5,261 nt of DNA from NCBI GenBank assembly GCA_035565335.1, contig DATMSO010000053.1, forward strand, positions 1-5,261. The letters are read 5' to 3'. Below, piece by piece: positions 1-5,261 of this stretch (its first letter is position 1; the number at the start of each line of letters is the position of its first letter). The notes under the pieces are model-generated. The model was given only the letters and a program-made list of their open reading frames with translations, was not told the DNA's origin and made no database searches. Origin of the DNA: Methylovorus sp035565335 (lineage in GTDB: Bacteria; Pseudomonadota; Gammaproteobacteria; Burkholderiales; Methylophilaceae). Both the position numbers and the translations under genes were made by a program.

Positions 1-1
1 T

Positions 2-28
2 TTAACGCATGCGCCAAGTTAACGCATG
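2..28. repeat. Direct repeat of TTAACGCATG, two copies
   Basis: TTAACGCATG occurs exactly at 2-11 and again at 19-28, with a 7-bp spacer and a 17-bp repeat period. The first copy also runs into the 8-bp palindrome CGCATGCG (6-13). The second copy overlaps the place where a -35 element for the metG promoter would lie. A pair of sites for a DNA-binding protein is possible, and the array may continue beyond the left edge. No known regulator site was recognised. Confidence 0.6.
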
Positions 29-45
29 TGAAAGCCGGGCTGATT

Positions 46-54
46 TGTTAAAAT
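46..54 (+). promoter_or_regulatory. Candidate extended -10 promoter element for metG
   Basis: The sequence TGTTAAAAT matches the extended -10 form TG-N-TAAAAT. No good -35 hexamer stands 16-18 bp upstream; that spot is ATGTGA or similar. An extended -10 often compensates for this with sigma70. Transcription would begin near 61, giving a leader of about 34 nt to the ATG at 95 and ruling out the ATG at 53. This is pattern matching only. Confidence 0.35.
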
Positions 55-94
55 GCAGGTCTATTCAAGCATTCAGGCCGATTTCAAAAACACT

Positions 95-2146
95 ATGTCC
101 GCATCATCCCGCAAAATCCTGGTTACTTCCGCCTTGCCGTACGCCAACGGCAGCATTCACCTCGGGCATCTGGTTGAATACATCCAGACCGATATCTGGG
201 TGCGTTTCCAGAAAATGCAGGGCCATACCGTGCATTATGTCTGTGCCGATGATACCCACGGCACCCCTATCATGCTGCGCGCTGAAAAAGAGGGTATTAC
301 GCCCGAGCAGCTGATTGCCAAGGTGCACACCGAACACTATGCGGATTTCTCTGGCTTTCTGGTGGAGTTTGATAACTACTACTCGACCAATGCCCCTGAA
401 AACCGCGAGCTGGCCGGCAACATCTACCGCGAGCTGAAGAAAAACGGCAAGATCGCCACCAAGACCATCGAGCAGTTCTTTGACCCGGTCAAACAGATGT
501 TTTTGCCGGACCGTTTCATCAAGGGCGAGTGCCCCAAGTGCCACGCCAAGGATCAGTATGGCGATTCTTGTGAAGTCTGCGGCACCACCTACAGCCCGAC
601 CGAGCTGATCAATCCATACTCCGCCGTGTCTGGCGCAGCGCCCGTGCGCAAGGAAACCGAGCACTATTTCTTCAAGCTTTCCGAGTGCGGCGAGTTTTTG
701 CAGCAGTGGACCCGTTCCGGTACCTTGCAGGCGGAAGCTGCCAACAAGATGGGCGAGTGGTTCGCCTCCGGCCTATCGGATTGGGATATCTCGCGCGATG
801 CGCCGTATTTCGGCTTTGAAATCCCCGATGCGCCCGGCAAGTATTTTTATGTGTGGCTGGATGCGCCTATCGGCTACATGGCCAGCTTCAAGAATCTGTG
901 CAGCCGTCTCGGTCTGGATTTTGACGAATACTGGAAAGCCGACAGTACTACCGAGCTTTATCACTTCATCGGCAAAGACATCCTGTATTTCCATGCCTTG
1001 TTCTGGCCGGCGACCCTGAAATACTCTGGTCATCGTCAGCCTACGCAGATTTTTGCCCATGGCTTTTTGACGGTGAATGGCGAAAAGATGTCCAAGTCAC
1101 GCGGTACCTTCATCACCGCCGGCAGTTATCTGCAGCATGTGAAAAACCCGGAATACCTGCGCTATTACTACGCCGCCAAGCTGAATGGCTCGATGGAAGA
1201 CATCGACCTCAATCTGGACGATTTCACCGCCCGCGTGAATAGCGACCTGGTTGGCAAGTACATCAATATCGCCAGCCGTACCGCCGGCTTTATCAGCAAG
1301 CGTTTTGACGGCAAGCTGGCCGCGCTGGCAGATAACGCCGTTATTACTGAGTTGCGGCAGGCGGCTGGCAGCATTGCCGAATGTTACAACTCACGTGACT
1401 ATGGCCGTGCCTTGCGCGAGATCATGGCACTTGCCGACAAGGCCAATGGCTATGTGGCCGAGCATGCGCCGTGGGATATGGCAAAACAGGCGGGGCGCGA
1501 GGCGGAATTGCATCAGGTATGCACCGCTGCGCTGGAAATGTTCCGCCTGCTTACGCTTTACCTCAAGCCGGTATTGCCCAAGCTGGCGGGCCAGATAGAA
1601 ACTTTCCTGAATATTGCGACGCTGGATTGGACTAAGGTGGAGCATGCATTGCCTGCGGGGCATGCCATTGCCGCCTATCAGCACCTGATTACCCGTATAG
1701 ACCCTAAACAGATAGAAGCCATGATCGAAGCCAATAAAGAATCCCTGCAGCCAACCTCGGCTGCGCCTGCGCCTGCCGCTGCCACTCCCGTTGCTGCTAC
1801 TGCGCCTGCTGACGCCGAGTACATCAGCATTGATGACTTTGCCAAGGTGGATCTGCGCATTGCGCGGATTGTGACGGCCGAGCATGTGGAAGGCGCCGAG
1901 AAGCTGCTGCGTCTTGAGCTGGATATTGGCGAAGAAAAACCACGTCAGGTGTTTGCCGGTATCAAGTCGGCGTATGACCCTGCCACGCTGCAAGGCCGTT
2001 TGACGGTGATGGTGGCGAATCTGGCGCCGCGCAAGATGAAGTTTGGTATGTCGGAAGGCATGGTATTGGCCGCATCGGATGAACGTGGCGGCCCTTATAT
2101 CCTGGCACCGGATGCAGGCGCACAGCCTGGCATGCGCGTGAAGTAA
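95..2146 (+). CDS. metG: Methionyl-tRNA synthetase (methionine--tRNA ligase), complete
   Basis: Cytoplasmic class I aminoacyl-tRNA synthetase that charges tRNA-Met, including initiator tRNA, with methionine using ATP. With the start at 95 it has 683 residues, close to the 677 of E. coli MetG. Visible parts in order: the HIGH-type signature HLGH at residues 22-25 after the conserved LPYANG; a zinc knuckle with Cys146, Cys149, Cys159 and Cys162; the KMSKS loop at 331-335; an alpha-helical anticodon-binding domain; an Ala/Pro-rich linker at about 551-575; and a C-terminal EMAP/Trbp111-type tRNA-binding domain from about 577 to the end (FAKVDLRIARI, VANLAPRKMKFGMSEGM). All catalytic signatures are intact. 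An in-frame ATG at 53 would add 14 residues, but it lies inside the likely -10 element, and the family's usual N-terminus fits Met at 95. Neither start has a good Shine-Dalgarno. It is monocistronic as far as the window shows, and ends ahead of the hairpin at 2220-2253. Confidence 0.97.
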   Translation: MSASSRKILVTSALPYANGSIHLGHLVEYIQTDIWVRFQKMQGHTVHYVCADDTHGTPIMLRAEKEGITPEQLIAKVHTEHYADFSGFLVEFDNYYSTNAPENRELAGNIYRELKKNGKIATKTIEQFFDPVKQMFLPDRFIKGECPKCHAKDQYGDSCEVCGTTYSPTELINPYSAVSGAAPVRKETEHYFFKLSECGEFLQQWTRSGTLQAEAANKMGEWFASGLSDWDISRDAPYFGFEIPDAPGKYFYVWLDAPIGYMASFKNLCSRLGLDFDEYWKADSTTELYHFIGKDILYFHALFWPATLKYSGHRQPTQIFAHGFLTVNGEKMSKSRGTFITAGSYLQHVKNPEYLRYYYAAKLNGSMEDIDLNLDDFTARVNSDLVGKYINIASRTAGFISKRFDGKLAALADNAVITELRQAAGSIAECYNSRDYGRALREIMALADKANGYVAEHAPWDMAKQAGREAELHQVCTAALEMFRLLTLYLKPVLPKLAGQIETFLNIATLDWTKVEHALPAGHAIAAYQHLITRIDPKQIEAMIEANKESLQPTSAAPAPAAATPVAATAPADAEYISIDDFAKVDLRIARIVTAEHVEGAEKLLRLELDIGEEKPRQVFAGIKSAYDPATLQGRLTVMVANLAPRKMKFGMSEGMVLAASDERGGPYILAPDAGAQPGMRVK

Positions 2147-2159
2147 GCCCCGTTGCTCT

Positions 2160-2179
2160 CCAGGCCAGGCCATGCCAGC
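2160..2179. repeat. Short tandem CCAGG-like 5-mers after metG
   Basis: Four consecutive 5-mers read CCAGG, CCAGG, CCATG, CCAGC, starting 13 bases after the metG stop. They are followed by two AGGTTGG copies at 2187-2193 and 2197-2203, 10 bp apart. The segment TGCCAGCC at 2173-2180 can pair with GGTTGGCA at 2198-2205 (one G-U pair), which would give a weak hairpin in the metG 3' untranslated region ahead of the real terminator. No function was recognised; slippage-prone spacer DNA is the simplest reading. Confidence 0.4.
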
Positions 2180-2219
2180 CCAAGTTAGGTTGGGTCAGGT
2201 TGGCAGGGCAGTACAGGCA

Positions 2220-2253
2220 ATAAAAAAGCCCCGATGCGTCGGGGCTTTTTTAT
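2220..2253. terminator. Bidirectional rho-independent terminator between metG and the comEA-like gene
   Basis: A perfect inverted repeat has arms 2220-2234 and 2239-2253 around the 4-base loop TGCG. The GC-rich core GCCCCGA/TCGGGGC is flanked by six A on the left and six T on the right, so the transcript on either strand ends as a stable hairpin followed by a U tract. It lies 73 bases past the metG stop and 21 bases past the stop of the convergent comEA-like gene, so it can serve both. Confidence 0.93.
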
Positions 2254-2274
2254 GGTGATTGCTTCTGGGCAATA

Positions 2275-2568
2275 TTATTTTTTATCCGCTTTGGCCGGGG
2301 CGGCTTCGGTGGTTTTGCCGCTGACCGCTACCTGACCTTTAAGCTTGGCCATGGATTTGTCGCCAAACCCCGGCACATTGTTCAAGTCATCCAATGTCTT
2401 GAAACCGCCATTTTTCTTCCGGTAATCAATGATCGCTTGGGCTTTTGCCGGGCCTATGCCTTTGACGGTTTCCAGCTCTTCCTTGGAGGCAGTGTTGATA
2501 TTGACGGCGGCATGCGCGCTCACAGCAAAACAAAGGGCGGCCAGTGCGATAAGCAAACTCTTTTTCAT
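2275..2568 (-). CDS. Small secreted ComEA-like helix-hairpin-helix protein
   Basis: A 97-residue precursor. Residues 1-20 form a typical Sec signal peptide (MKK, hydrophobic core, then AHA before a likely cleavage after Ala20), so the mature protein should be periplasmic and about 77 residues long. The mature N-terminus VNINTASKEEL is the hallmark opening of ComEA-type domains. Two helix-hairpin-helix units follow: VKGIGPAKA at 35-43 and VPGFGDKS at 65-72. The tail is Ala/Lys-rich. In competent bacteria ComEA binds double-stranded DNA in the periplasm and helps pull it in through the ComEC channel; here the small single-domain form fits the Gram-negative version. Many betaproteobacteria carry similar proteins with no demonstrated role in competence, so DNA uptake is an inference. 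A Shine-Dalgarno GGAG at 2577-2580 lies 8 nt before the ATG. It follows pyrF in the same direction by 87 bp, possibly as the last gene of that operon. Confidence 0.9.
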   Translation of the reverse strand: MKKSLLIALAALCFAVSAHAAVNINTASKEELETVKGIGPAKAQAIIDYRKKNGGFKTLDDLNNVPGFGDKSMAKLKGQVAVSGKTTEAAPAKADKK

Positions 2569-2576
2569 TACCTAAA

Positions 2577-2580
2577 CTCC
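2577..2580 (-). promoter_or_regulatory. Shine-Dalgarno of the comEA-like gene
   Basis: On the minus strand GGAG is followed by 8 nt (TTTAGGTA) and then the ATG at 2568-2566. This is the clearest ribosome-binding site in the window and fixes the start, which also gives a complete signal peptide. Confidence 0.75.
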
Positions 2581-2602
2581 CATGATGATATTGACGAAAT
2601 CC

Positions 2603-2620
2603 GGTCACGCCGGGGTGACC
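2603..2620. promoter_or_regulatory. 18-bp near-perfect palindrome between pyrF and the comEA-like gene
   Basis: GGTCACGCCGGGGTGACC is a dyad in which eight of nine base pairs match; only the G/G pair at 2609 and 2614 fails. It is centred between 2611 and 2612, 35 bases upstream of the comEA-like start codon at its near edge. It has no T tract on the minus strand, so it is a poor intrinsic terminator. Its length and symmetry suit an operator for a dimeric regulator or an RNA hairpin in the leader. No known consensus was recognised. Confidence 0.45.
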
Positions 2621-2655
2621 TCATGGGATATTACTCTGGCGCTGAAAAAGTCTTT

Positions 2656-3372
2656 TTAAAGCAAACTGATCTCGTGATTTATGTCACGGAGGGCTTGCAG
2701 TGGGTCGGTAGCGCGTGTGATGGGGCGGCCAATCACCAGGTAACTGGAGCCCTGGCGCAAGGCATCCGCAGGGGTGACGACGCGGGATTGATCATCCAGG
2801 CTGGCATTGTGCGGCCGTATGCCAGGCGTCACCAGGCAGAAATCTTCGCCCAATGCGTGACGTAAAATCGGGGCTTCCTGGGCGGAACACACGACACCAT
2901 CCAGGCCTGCCGCTTGCGTCAGACGCGCAAGGCGTAATACCTGATCCTGCAGACTGCCTGCGATTCCCAGGCTTTGCATCACTTGCTCATCCATGCTGGT
3001 GAGTATGGTGACGGCGATCAGCAGCGGATGCTGGCCGCTTTTGGCAACACCTTCTTTGGCCGCTTCCATCATGGGCTGGCCGCCTGAGGCGTGCACATTT
3101 AGCATCCAGACGCCTAGTCGGGCTGCGGCTTCGCAAGCCTTGGCTACGGTGTTGGGGATGTCGTGGAATTTCAGGTCAAGAAACACCCCGTAACCCTGAT
3201 CCACCAGTTTCTCTACCAGTTGCGGACCGGCAGCGGTGAAGAGCTCTTTGCCTACCTTGAGGCGGCATTGGCTGGGGTCTAGCTGCTGGGCCAGCGCCAG
3301 CGCGCTCTGCGCATCGGCATAGTCCAGGGCAACGACAATCCTGGGGTTGGTCTGGGTATCGGACGTGGTCAT
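2656..3372 (-). CDS. pyrF: Orotidine 5'-phosphate decarboxylase
   Basis: Cytoplasmic (beta/alpha)8-barrel enzyme that removes CO2 from OMP to give UMP, the last step of de novo pyrimidine synthesis. It has 238 residues against 245 in E. coli. The catalytic set is complete and in the right spacing: Asp17 (VVALDYAD), Lys39 (LKVGKELF), then Asp66, Lys68 and Asp71 in DLKFHDIPNT. Each is five residues below the E. coli numbering. The phosphate-binding parts TPGIRP and GRPIT (Gly215, Arg216) are also present. This is the short E. coli-type subfamily, not the roughly 270-residue type common in Burkholderiales. Its ATG follows the lapB stop codon directly (TAAATG) and no Shine-Dalgarno is seen upstream, which points to translation by ribosomes finishing lapB. 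The lapB-pyrF pairing is also found in E. coli. Confidence 0.97.
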   Translation of the reverse strand: MTTSDTQTNPRIVVALDYADAQSALALAQQLDPSQCRLKVGKELFTAAGPQLVEKLVDQGYGVFLDLKFHDIPNTVAKACEAAARLGVWMLNVHASGGQPMMEAAKEGVAKSGQHPLLIAVTILTSMDEQVMQSLGIAGSLQDQVLRLARLTQAAGLDGVVCSAQEAPILRHALGEDFCLVTPGIRPHNASLDDQSRVVTPADALRQGSSYLVIGRPITRATDPLQALRDINHEISLL

Positions 3373-4536
3373 TTATAGCGCTTCGGTCGGTTCTGAGGGG
3401 AGAGATTCCCAGGCATTACATGCTGGGCATTGCCAGTGGTAATTCTTAGCCTTGAAGCCGCATTGGTCGCAGCAATACACATTGCGATTGCCTATGGCGC
3501 GGCGTATGGTCTGCTGCATTAGCAGGGTTTCCTGCTGGTCTTGCGGCTCCAGCGCGATTCTGGCCTGCAACAGCTGATCCAGAGTTTGCAGACTTGGCTT
3601 TCTGGCCAGTTCGGTGCGCGCCAGTTTGGCGGCAGGCTCTGGGCCTTTTTCGGCCATGGTGGCTTCATACACCACGGTTTGCAAGGTCGGCAGCTTGTAG
3701 TTTTCGAGATAGCTGGCGAGCAGGTTCAGGCCTTCTTCGTTCTGGCCAAGCGCGCGGTAGCTCTTCAACATTTTTGCAGCAACTAGGCTGATACGCTCGG
3801 CATCCTGATATTCAATGCGTTTCCAGATGGCAATCGCGGCCTTGTGGTCTCCCGCTGCGGCTTCCATGTCGCCTAGCATGATGGTGGCGCGTACGCACGA
3901 CTTGTTGGCATCGAGGGCCATATCCAGCTCATAGCGGGCGGTGTGGGCATCATTATTCAGGGTGGATTTGACGGCCATTTCACAGTAGTACTGAGCGATT
4001 TCCTTGCGGAATGGAATGCCGGAGATGCGCTCCAGCTCGGTGGCGCATTTGATGGCACGCTCCCATTCACGCTCGCGTACATAGATTTCCAGCAGCGAGC
4101 GCAGCGCAGGTTGCTTGTAGCGGCTGCCGTCCAGCGATTTGAACAGCTCTTCGGCGCGATCTAGCAGACCCGCTTTGAGGTAATCCTGAGCGAGCTCGGC
4201 CATGACCGCCAGTTTCTGCTGTTCGGGGAGTTCTTTGCGATCCAGCAGGTTGAGGTGCAAGTGAATGGCGCGATCGACTTCGCCGCGACGACGAAACAGG
4301 CTGCCGAGGGCAAAATGCAATTCCAGCGAATCGGCATTGGCTTCGACCGCTTCAACAAAAGCCTCAATAGCTTTGTCATGCTGGTCGGTAATCAGGAAGT
4401 TCAGGCCCTTGAAGTAAGCAGCCGGTAGCGTGGTGGATTCAGACAGCAACTGGTTGATGTCGACTCGGGCAGCCACCCATCCCAACGCAAAAAACAGGGG
4501 CAGGGCCAGTAGCCACCAATATTCAAATTCCATCAT
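3373..4536 (-). CDS. lapB: Lipopolysaccharide assembly protein B (TPR protein with rubredoxin-like domain)
   Basis: 387 residues, against 389 for E. coli LapB (YciM). A single N-terminal membrane segment (about residues 7-24) anchors it in the inner membrane with the bulk in the cytoplasm. TPR helices follow from about residue 39 (for example AAYFKGLNFLITDQHDKAIEAF within 39-60, and LELHFALGSLFRRRGEVDRA at 71-90) through most of the protein. The C-terminal rubredoxin-like metal knuckle has Cys356-x2-Cys359 and Cys370-x2-Cys373. In E. coli LapB works with the protease FtsH to degrade LpxC, the committed enzyme of lipid A synthesis, and links LPS synthesis to transport; that role is carried over by homology. 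A Shine-Dalgarno AGGA at 4548-4551 stands 11 nt before the first of two adjacent ATGs, favouring the start at 4536. The gene begins 4 nt after the lapA stop and abuts pyrF. Confidence 0.95.
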   Translation of the reverse strand: MMEFEYWWLLALPLFFALGWVAARVDINQLLSESTTLPAAYFKGLNFLITDQHDKAIEAFVEAVEANADSLELHFALGSLFRRRGEVDRAIHLHLNLLDRKELPEQQKLAVMAELAQDYLKAGLLDRAEELFKSLDGSRYKQPALRSLLEIYVREREWERAIKCATELERISGIPFRKEIAQYYCEMAVKSTLNNDAHTARYELDMALDANKSCVRATIMLGDMEAAAGDHKAAIAIWKRIEYQDAERISLVAAKMLKSYRALGQNEEGLNLLASYLENYKLPTLQTVVYEATMAEKGPEPAAKLARTELARKPSLQTLDQLLQARIALEPQDQQETLLMQQTIRRAIGNRNVYCCDQCGFKAKNYHWQCPACNAWESLPSEPTEAL

Positions 4537-4540
4537 TAAT

Positions 4541-4810
4541 TCAGGGTTCCTGCTGGGTGCTTTTGTTGAGTGTTTTGAGTTCTTTGCGCAGGCTCATGAC
4601 CTGACGCTTCTGTTTGATCATGACGCCGACACAGGCCAGGATACCTGCCAGCACACCAATAGAGAAGGTGATCAGCAGCATGAGGGAAAGCGGCGCCTGC
4701 CATATCAGGCCGAGATAGTAATGCAGTTCGGCGGGCTGGGAATTCTTGAGAGCAAAACCCAGCAACATGATGAAGAGCAGCGTGCCTAGGGGTATGTATA
4801 TATAGCGCAT
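4541..4810 (-). CDS. lapA: Lipopolysaccharide assembly protein A domain (DUF1049) membrane protein
   Basis: An 89-residue inner-membrane protein. Two hydrophobic segments at about residues 5-21 and 40-64 are joined by a short loop with the family-typical NSQPAELHYYLG, followed by a basic, probably helical cytoplasmic tail (about 66-83, KQKRQVMSLRKELK). This layout matches LapA, the small partner encoded next to lapB. In E. coli the two are co-transcribed, and LapA has been linked to LapB/FtsH control of LpxC and LPS assembly. The reading frame stays open upstream to 4948, but that part crosses the terminator at 4897-4929, so the ATG at 4810 with its immediate membrane segment is preferred. 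The only Shine-Dalgarno-like bases (AGG, 4824-4826) lie 13 nt upstream, which is rather far, so translation may be modest. It is the first gene of the lapA-lapB-pyrF cluster. Confidence 0.9.
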   Translation of the reverse strand: MRYIYIPLGTLLFIMLLGFALKNSQPAELHYYLGLIWQAPLSLMLLITFSIGVLAGILACVGVMIKQKRQVMSLRKELKTLNKSTQQEP

Positions 4811-4851
4811 GATCAGGATTTTACCTAAGCCGCTCTGATGTGGCGAATTTA

Positions 4852-4857
4852 AATATA
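4852..4857 (-). promoter_or_regulatory. Possible -10 element for the lapA-lapB-pyrF operon
   Basis: On the minus strand TATATT lies in an AT-rich patch between the ihfB terminator and lapA, placed to give a leader of about 35 nt. No convincing -35 stands at 16-18 bp. A promoter is expected here because the terminator lies just upstream, but this exact element is a weak guess. Confidence 0.22.
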
Positions 4858-4896
4858 CGGGGCCGCCATATAAGGCTTTAGCGGCATCGGCAAGGC

Positions 4897-4929
4897 AAAA
4901 AAAAGCAGCATCCGAAGATGCTGCTTTTT
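4897..4929 (-). terminator. Rho-independent terminator downstream of ihfB, UUCG tetraloop
   Basis: Read on the minus strand, the 8-bp stem GCAGCATC/GATGCTGC (4917-4924 with 4905-4912) closes the loop TTCG with a C-G pair. This is the very stable C(UUCG)G tetraloop. Eight T (4904-4897) follow directly, and five A precede the stem. It starts 23 bases after the ihfB stop codon. The plus strand would read a CGAA loop with five T, so weaker reverse activity is possible, but no plus-strand gene is there. Confidence 0.93.
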
Positions 4930-4951
4930 GTACTGCTTGTAACGTCAAGTC

Positions 4952-5236
4952 TTACTCAACGAGGTCTACGCGTTCACGCAATTCCTTACCGGCCTTGAAG
5001 TGAGGTACGTATTTTTCCGGTACCTGCACTTTAGAGCCAGTCTTGGGATTGCGTCCGAGACGGGGAGGGCGATAGTTCAGACTGAAACTACCGAAGCCTC
5101 TGATCTCGATGCGCTCTCCACTGGCCAGGTTATCCGCCATGGAGTCAATGATGGCCTTCACAGAAAGCTCGGCATCCTTGACCACCAGTTGCGGAAAACG
5201 CGCAGCCAGATTGGCAATCAGCTCAGATTTGGTCAT
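4952..5236 (-). CDS. ihfB: Integration host factor beta subunit
   Basis: 94 residues, the same length as E. coli IHF-beta. It belongs to the HU/IHF family and pairs with IHF-alpha to bind and sharply bend DNA at specific sites, serving nucleoid structure, sigma54 promoters, recombination and replication. Visible hallmarks are the opening MTKSELI, the core GERIEIRGFGSFSL at 40-53 (with Glu44 and Arg46 of the DNA-contacting region), and the beta-arm RLGRNPKTG at 59-67 carrying the intercalating Pro64. The ending YVPHFKAGKELRERV is also typical and tells it apart from HU. The Shine-Dalgarno AAGG lies 10 nt before the ATG and overlaps the likely rpsA stop codon. In most proteobacteria ihfB follows rpsA, as appears to be so here, and the gene ends at the terminator 4897-4929. 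Confidence 0.97.
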   Translation of the reverse strand: MTKSELIANLAARFPQLVVKDAELSVKAIIDSMADNLASGERIEIRGFGSFSLNYRPPRLGRNPKTGSKVQVPEKYVPHFKAGKELRERVDLVE

Positions 5237-5248
5237 GGCGTGACTGCC

Positions 5249-5261
5249 TTACTCGTTGTTT
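5249..5261 (-). CDS. rpsA: Possible last codons of rpsA (30S ribosomal protein S1), cut by window edge
   Basis: On the minus strand the edge reads AAC AAC GAG TAA, ending 12 bases before the ihfB start. The product would end in Asn-Asn-Glu. Only three residues are visible, so the call rests on the conserved rpsA-ihfB gene order, not on protein similarity. The bases could instead be plain spacer. Confidence 0.35.

Noticed and set aside
53..94. Upstream ATG at 53 as the metG start
   Set aside because: It adds 14 residues not expected in the family, overlaps the likely -10 element and has no Shine-Dalgarno.
1391..2173. A 260-codon open frame on the minus strand opposite the 3' part of metG
   Set aside because: It is antisense to an intact, strongly conserved metG, and its translation is rich in Arg, His and Gln with no recognisable domain; such shadows are common in GC-rich coding DNA.
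2645..2657. AAAAAGTCTTTTT at the pyrF stop codon as a terminator
   Set aside because: It is an A/T-only dyad with a single G-C pair and a 1-base centre; it cannot form a stable hairpin, so pyrF may read through into the comEA-like gene.
2437..2865. A 142-codon open frame on the plus strand across the comEA-pyrF gap
   Set aside because: It is antisense to the two real genes at both ends, has no Shine-Dalgarno support and no recognisable protein features.
4811..4948. N-terminal extension of lapA, from an ATG at 4948
   Set aside because: It would be translated through the ihfB terminator hairpin and has no similarity to LapA; the membrane protein properly starts at 4810.
4943..4948. TTGACG on the minus strand as a -35 box for lapA
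   Set aside because: No -10-like hexamer lies 16-18 bp downstream; that spot falls in the terminator stem, and a transcript starting there would run into the terminator.
1..5261. CRISPR arrays, insertion sequences, tRNA or rRNA genes, riboswitches, defence or phage genes
   Set aside because: None was seen. Genes cover almost the whole window and all major ones are intact core functions, with base composition that looks even along the window.

Overview
The window looks like chromosomal housekeeping DNA from a betaproteobacterium. The metG, pyrF, lapB and ihfB products resemble proteobacterial proteins, and the order (rpsA)-ihfB-lapA-lapB-pyrF, with a small secreted ComEA-like gene behind it, suggests the Nitrosomonadales/Methylophilaceae side of the class. 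The short E. coli-type PyrF fits that better than the longer PyrF subfamily typical of Burkholderiales. The placement is made from memory of families and gene orders, not from a search, so the genus is open.

Layout. Positions 1-94 are an upstream region with a 10-bp direct repeat and an extended -10-like element. Positions 95-2146 (+) hold a complete methionyl-tRNA synthetase gene, metG. A short repeat-rich spacer follows, then a strong hairpin with T tracts on both strands (2220-2253), which can end transcription from both directions because the next gene is convergent. Everything to the right is on the minus strand. Read in the direction of transcription from the right edge, it runs: probable last codons of rpsA, ihfB (4952-5236), an intrinsic terminator with a UUCG loop (4897-4929), lapA (4541-4810), lapB (3373-4536), pyrF (2656-3372) and a comEA-like gene (2275-2568).

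How the genes relate. lapA and lapB encode inner-membrane proteins of the lipopolysaccharide assembly and LpxC-turnover system. pyrF, the last enzyme of UMP synthesis, starts on the base after the lapB stop codon and has no visible Shine-Dalgarno, so its translation is probably coupled to lapB. The ComEA-like gene lies 87 bp beyond pyrF with its own Shine-Dalgarno and an 18-bp near-palindrome in the gap. ihfB is set apart from lapA by the terminator, so lapA-lapB-pyrF probably has its own promoter or depends on readthrough.

No mobile element, CRISPR array, tRNA, rRNA or phage gene was seen, and no gene-free stretch exceeds 300 bases. I found no convincing new system. The points worth a second look are the intergenic signals: the repeat upstream of metG, the palindrome between pyrF and the comEA-like gene, and the lapB/pyrF junction.
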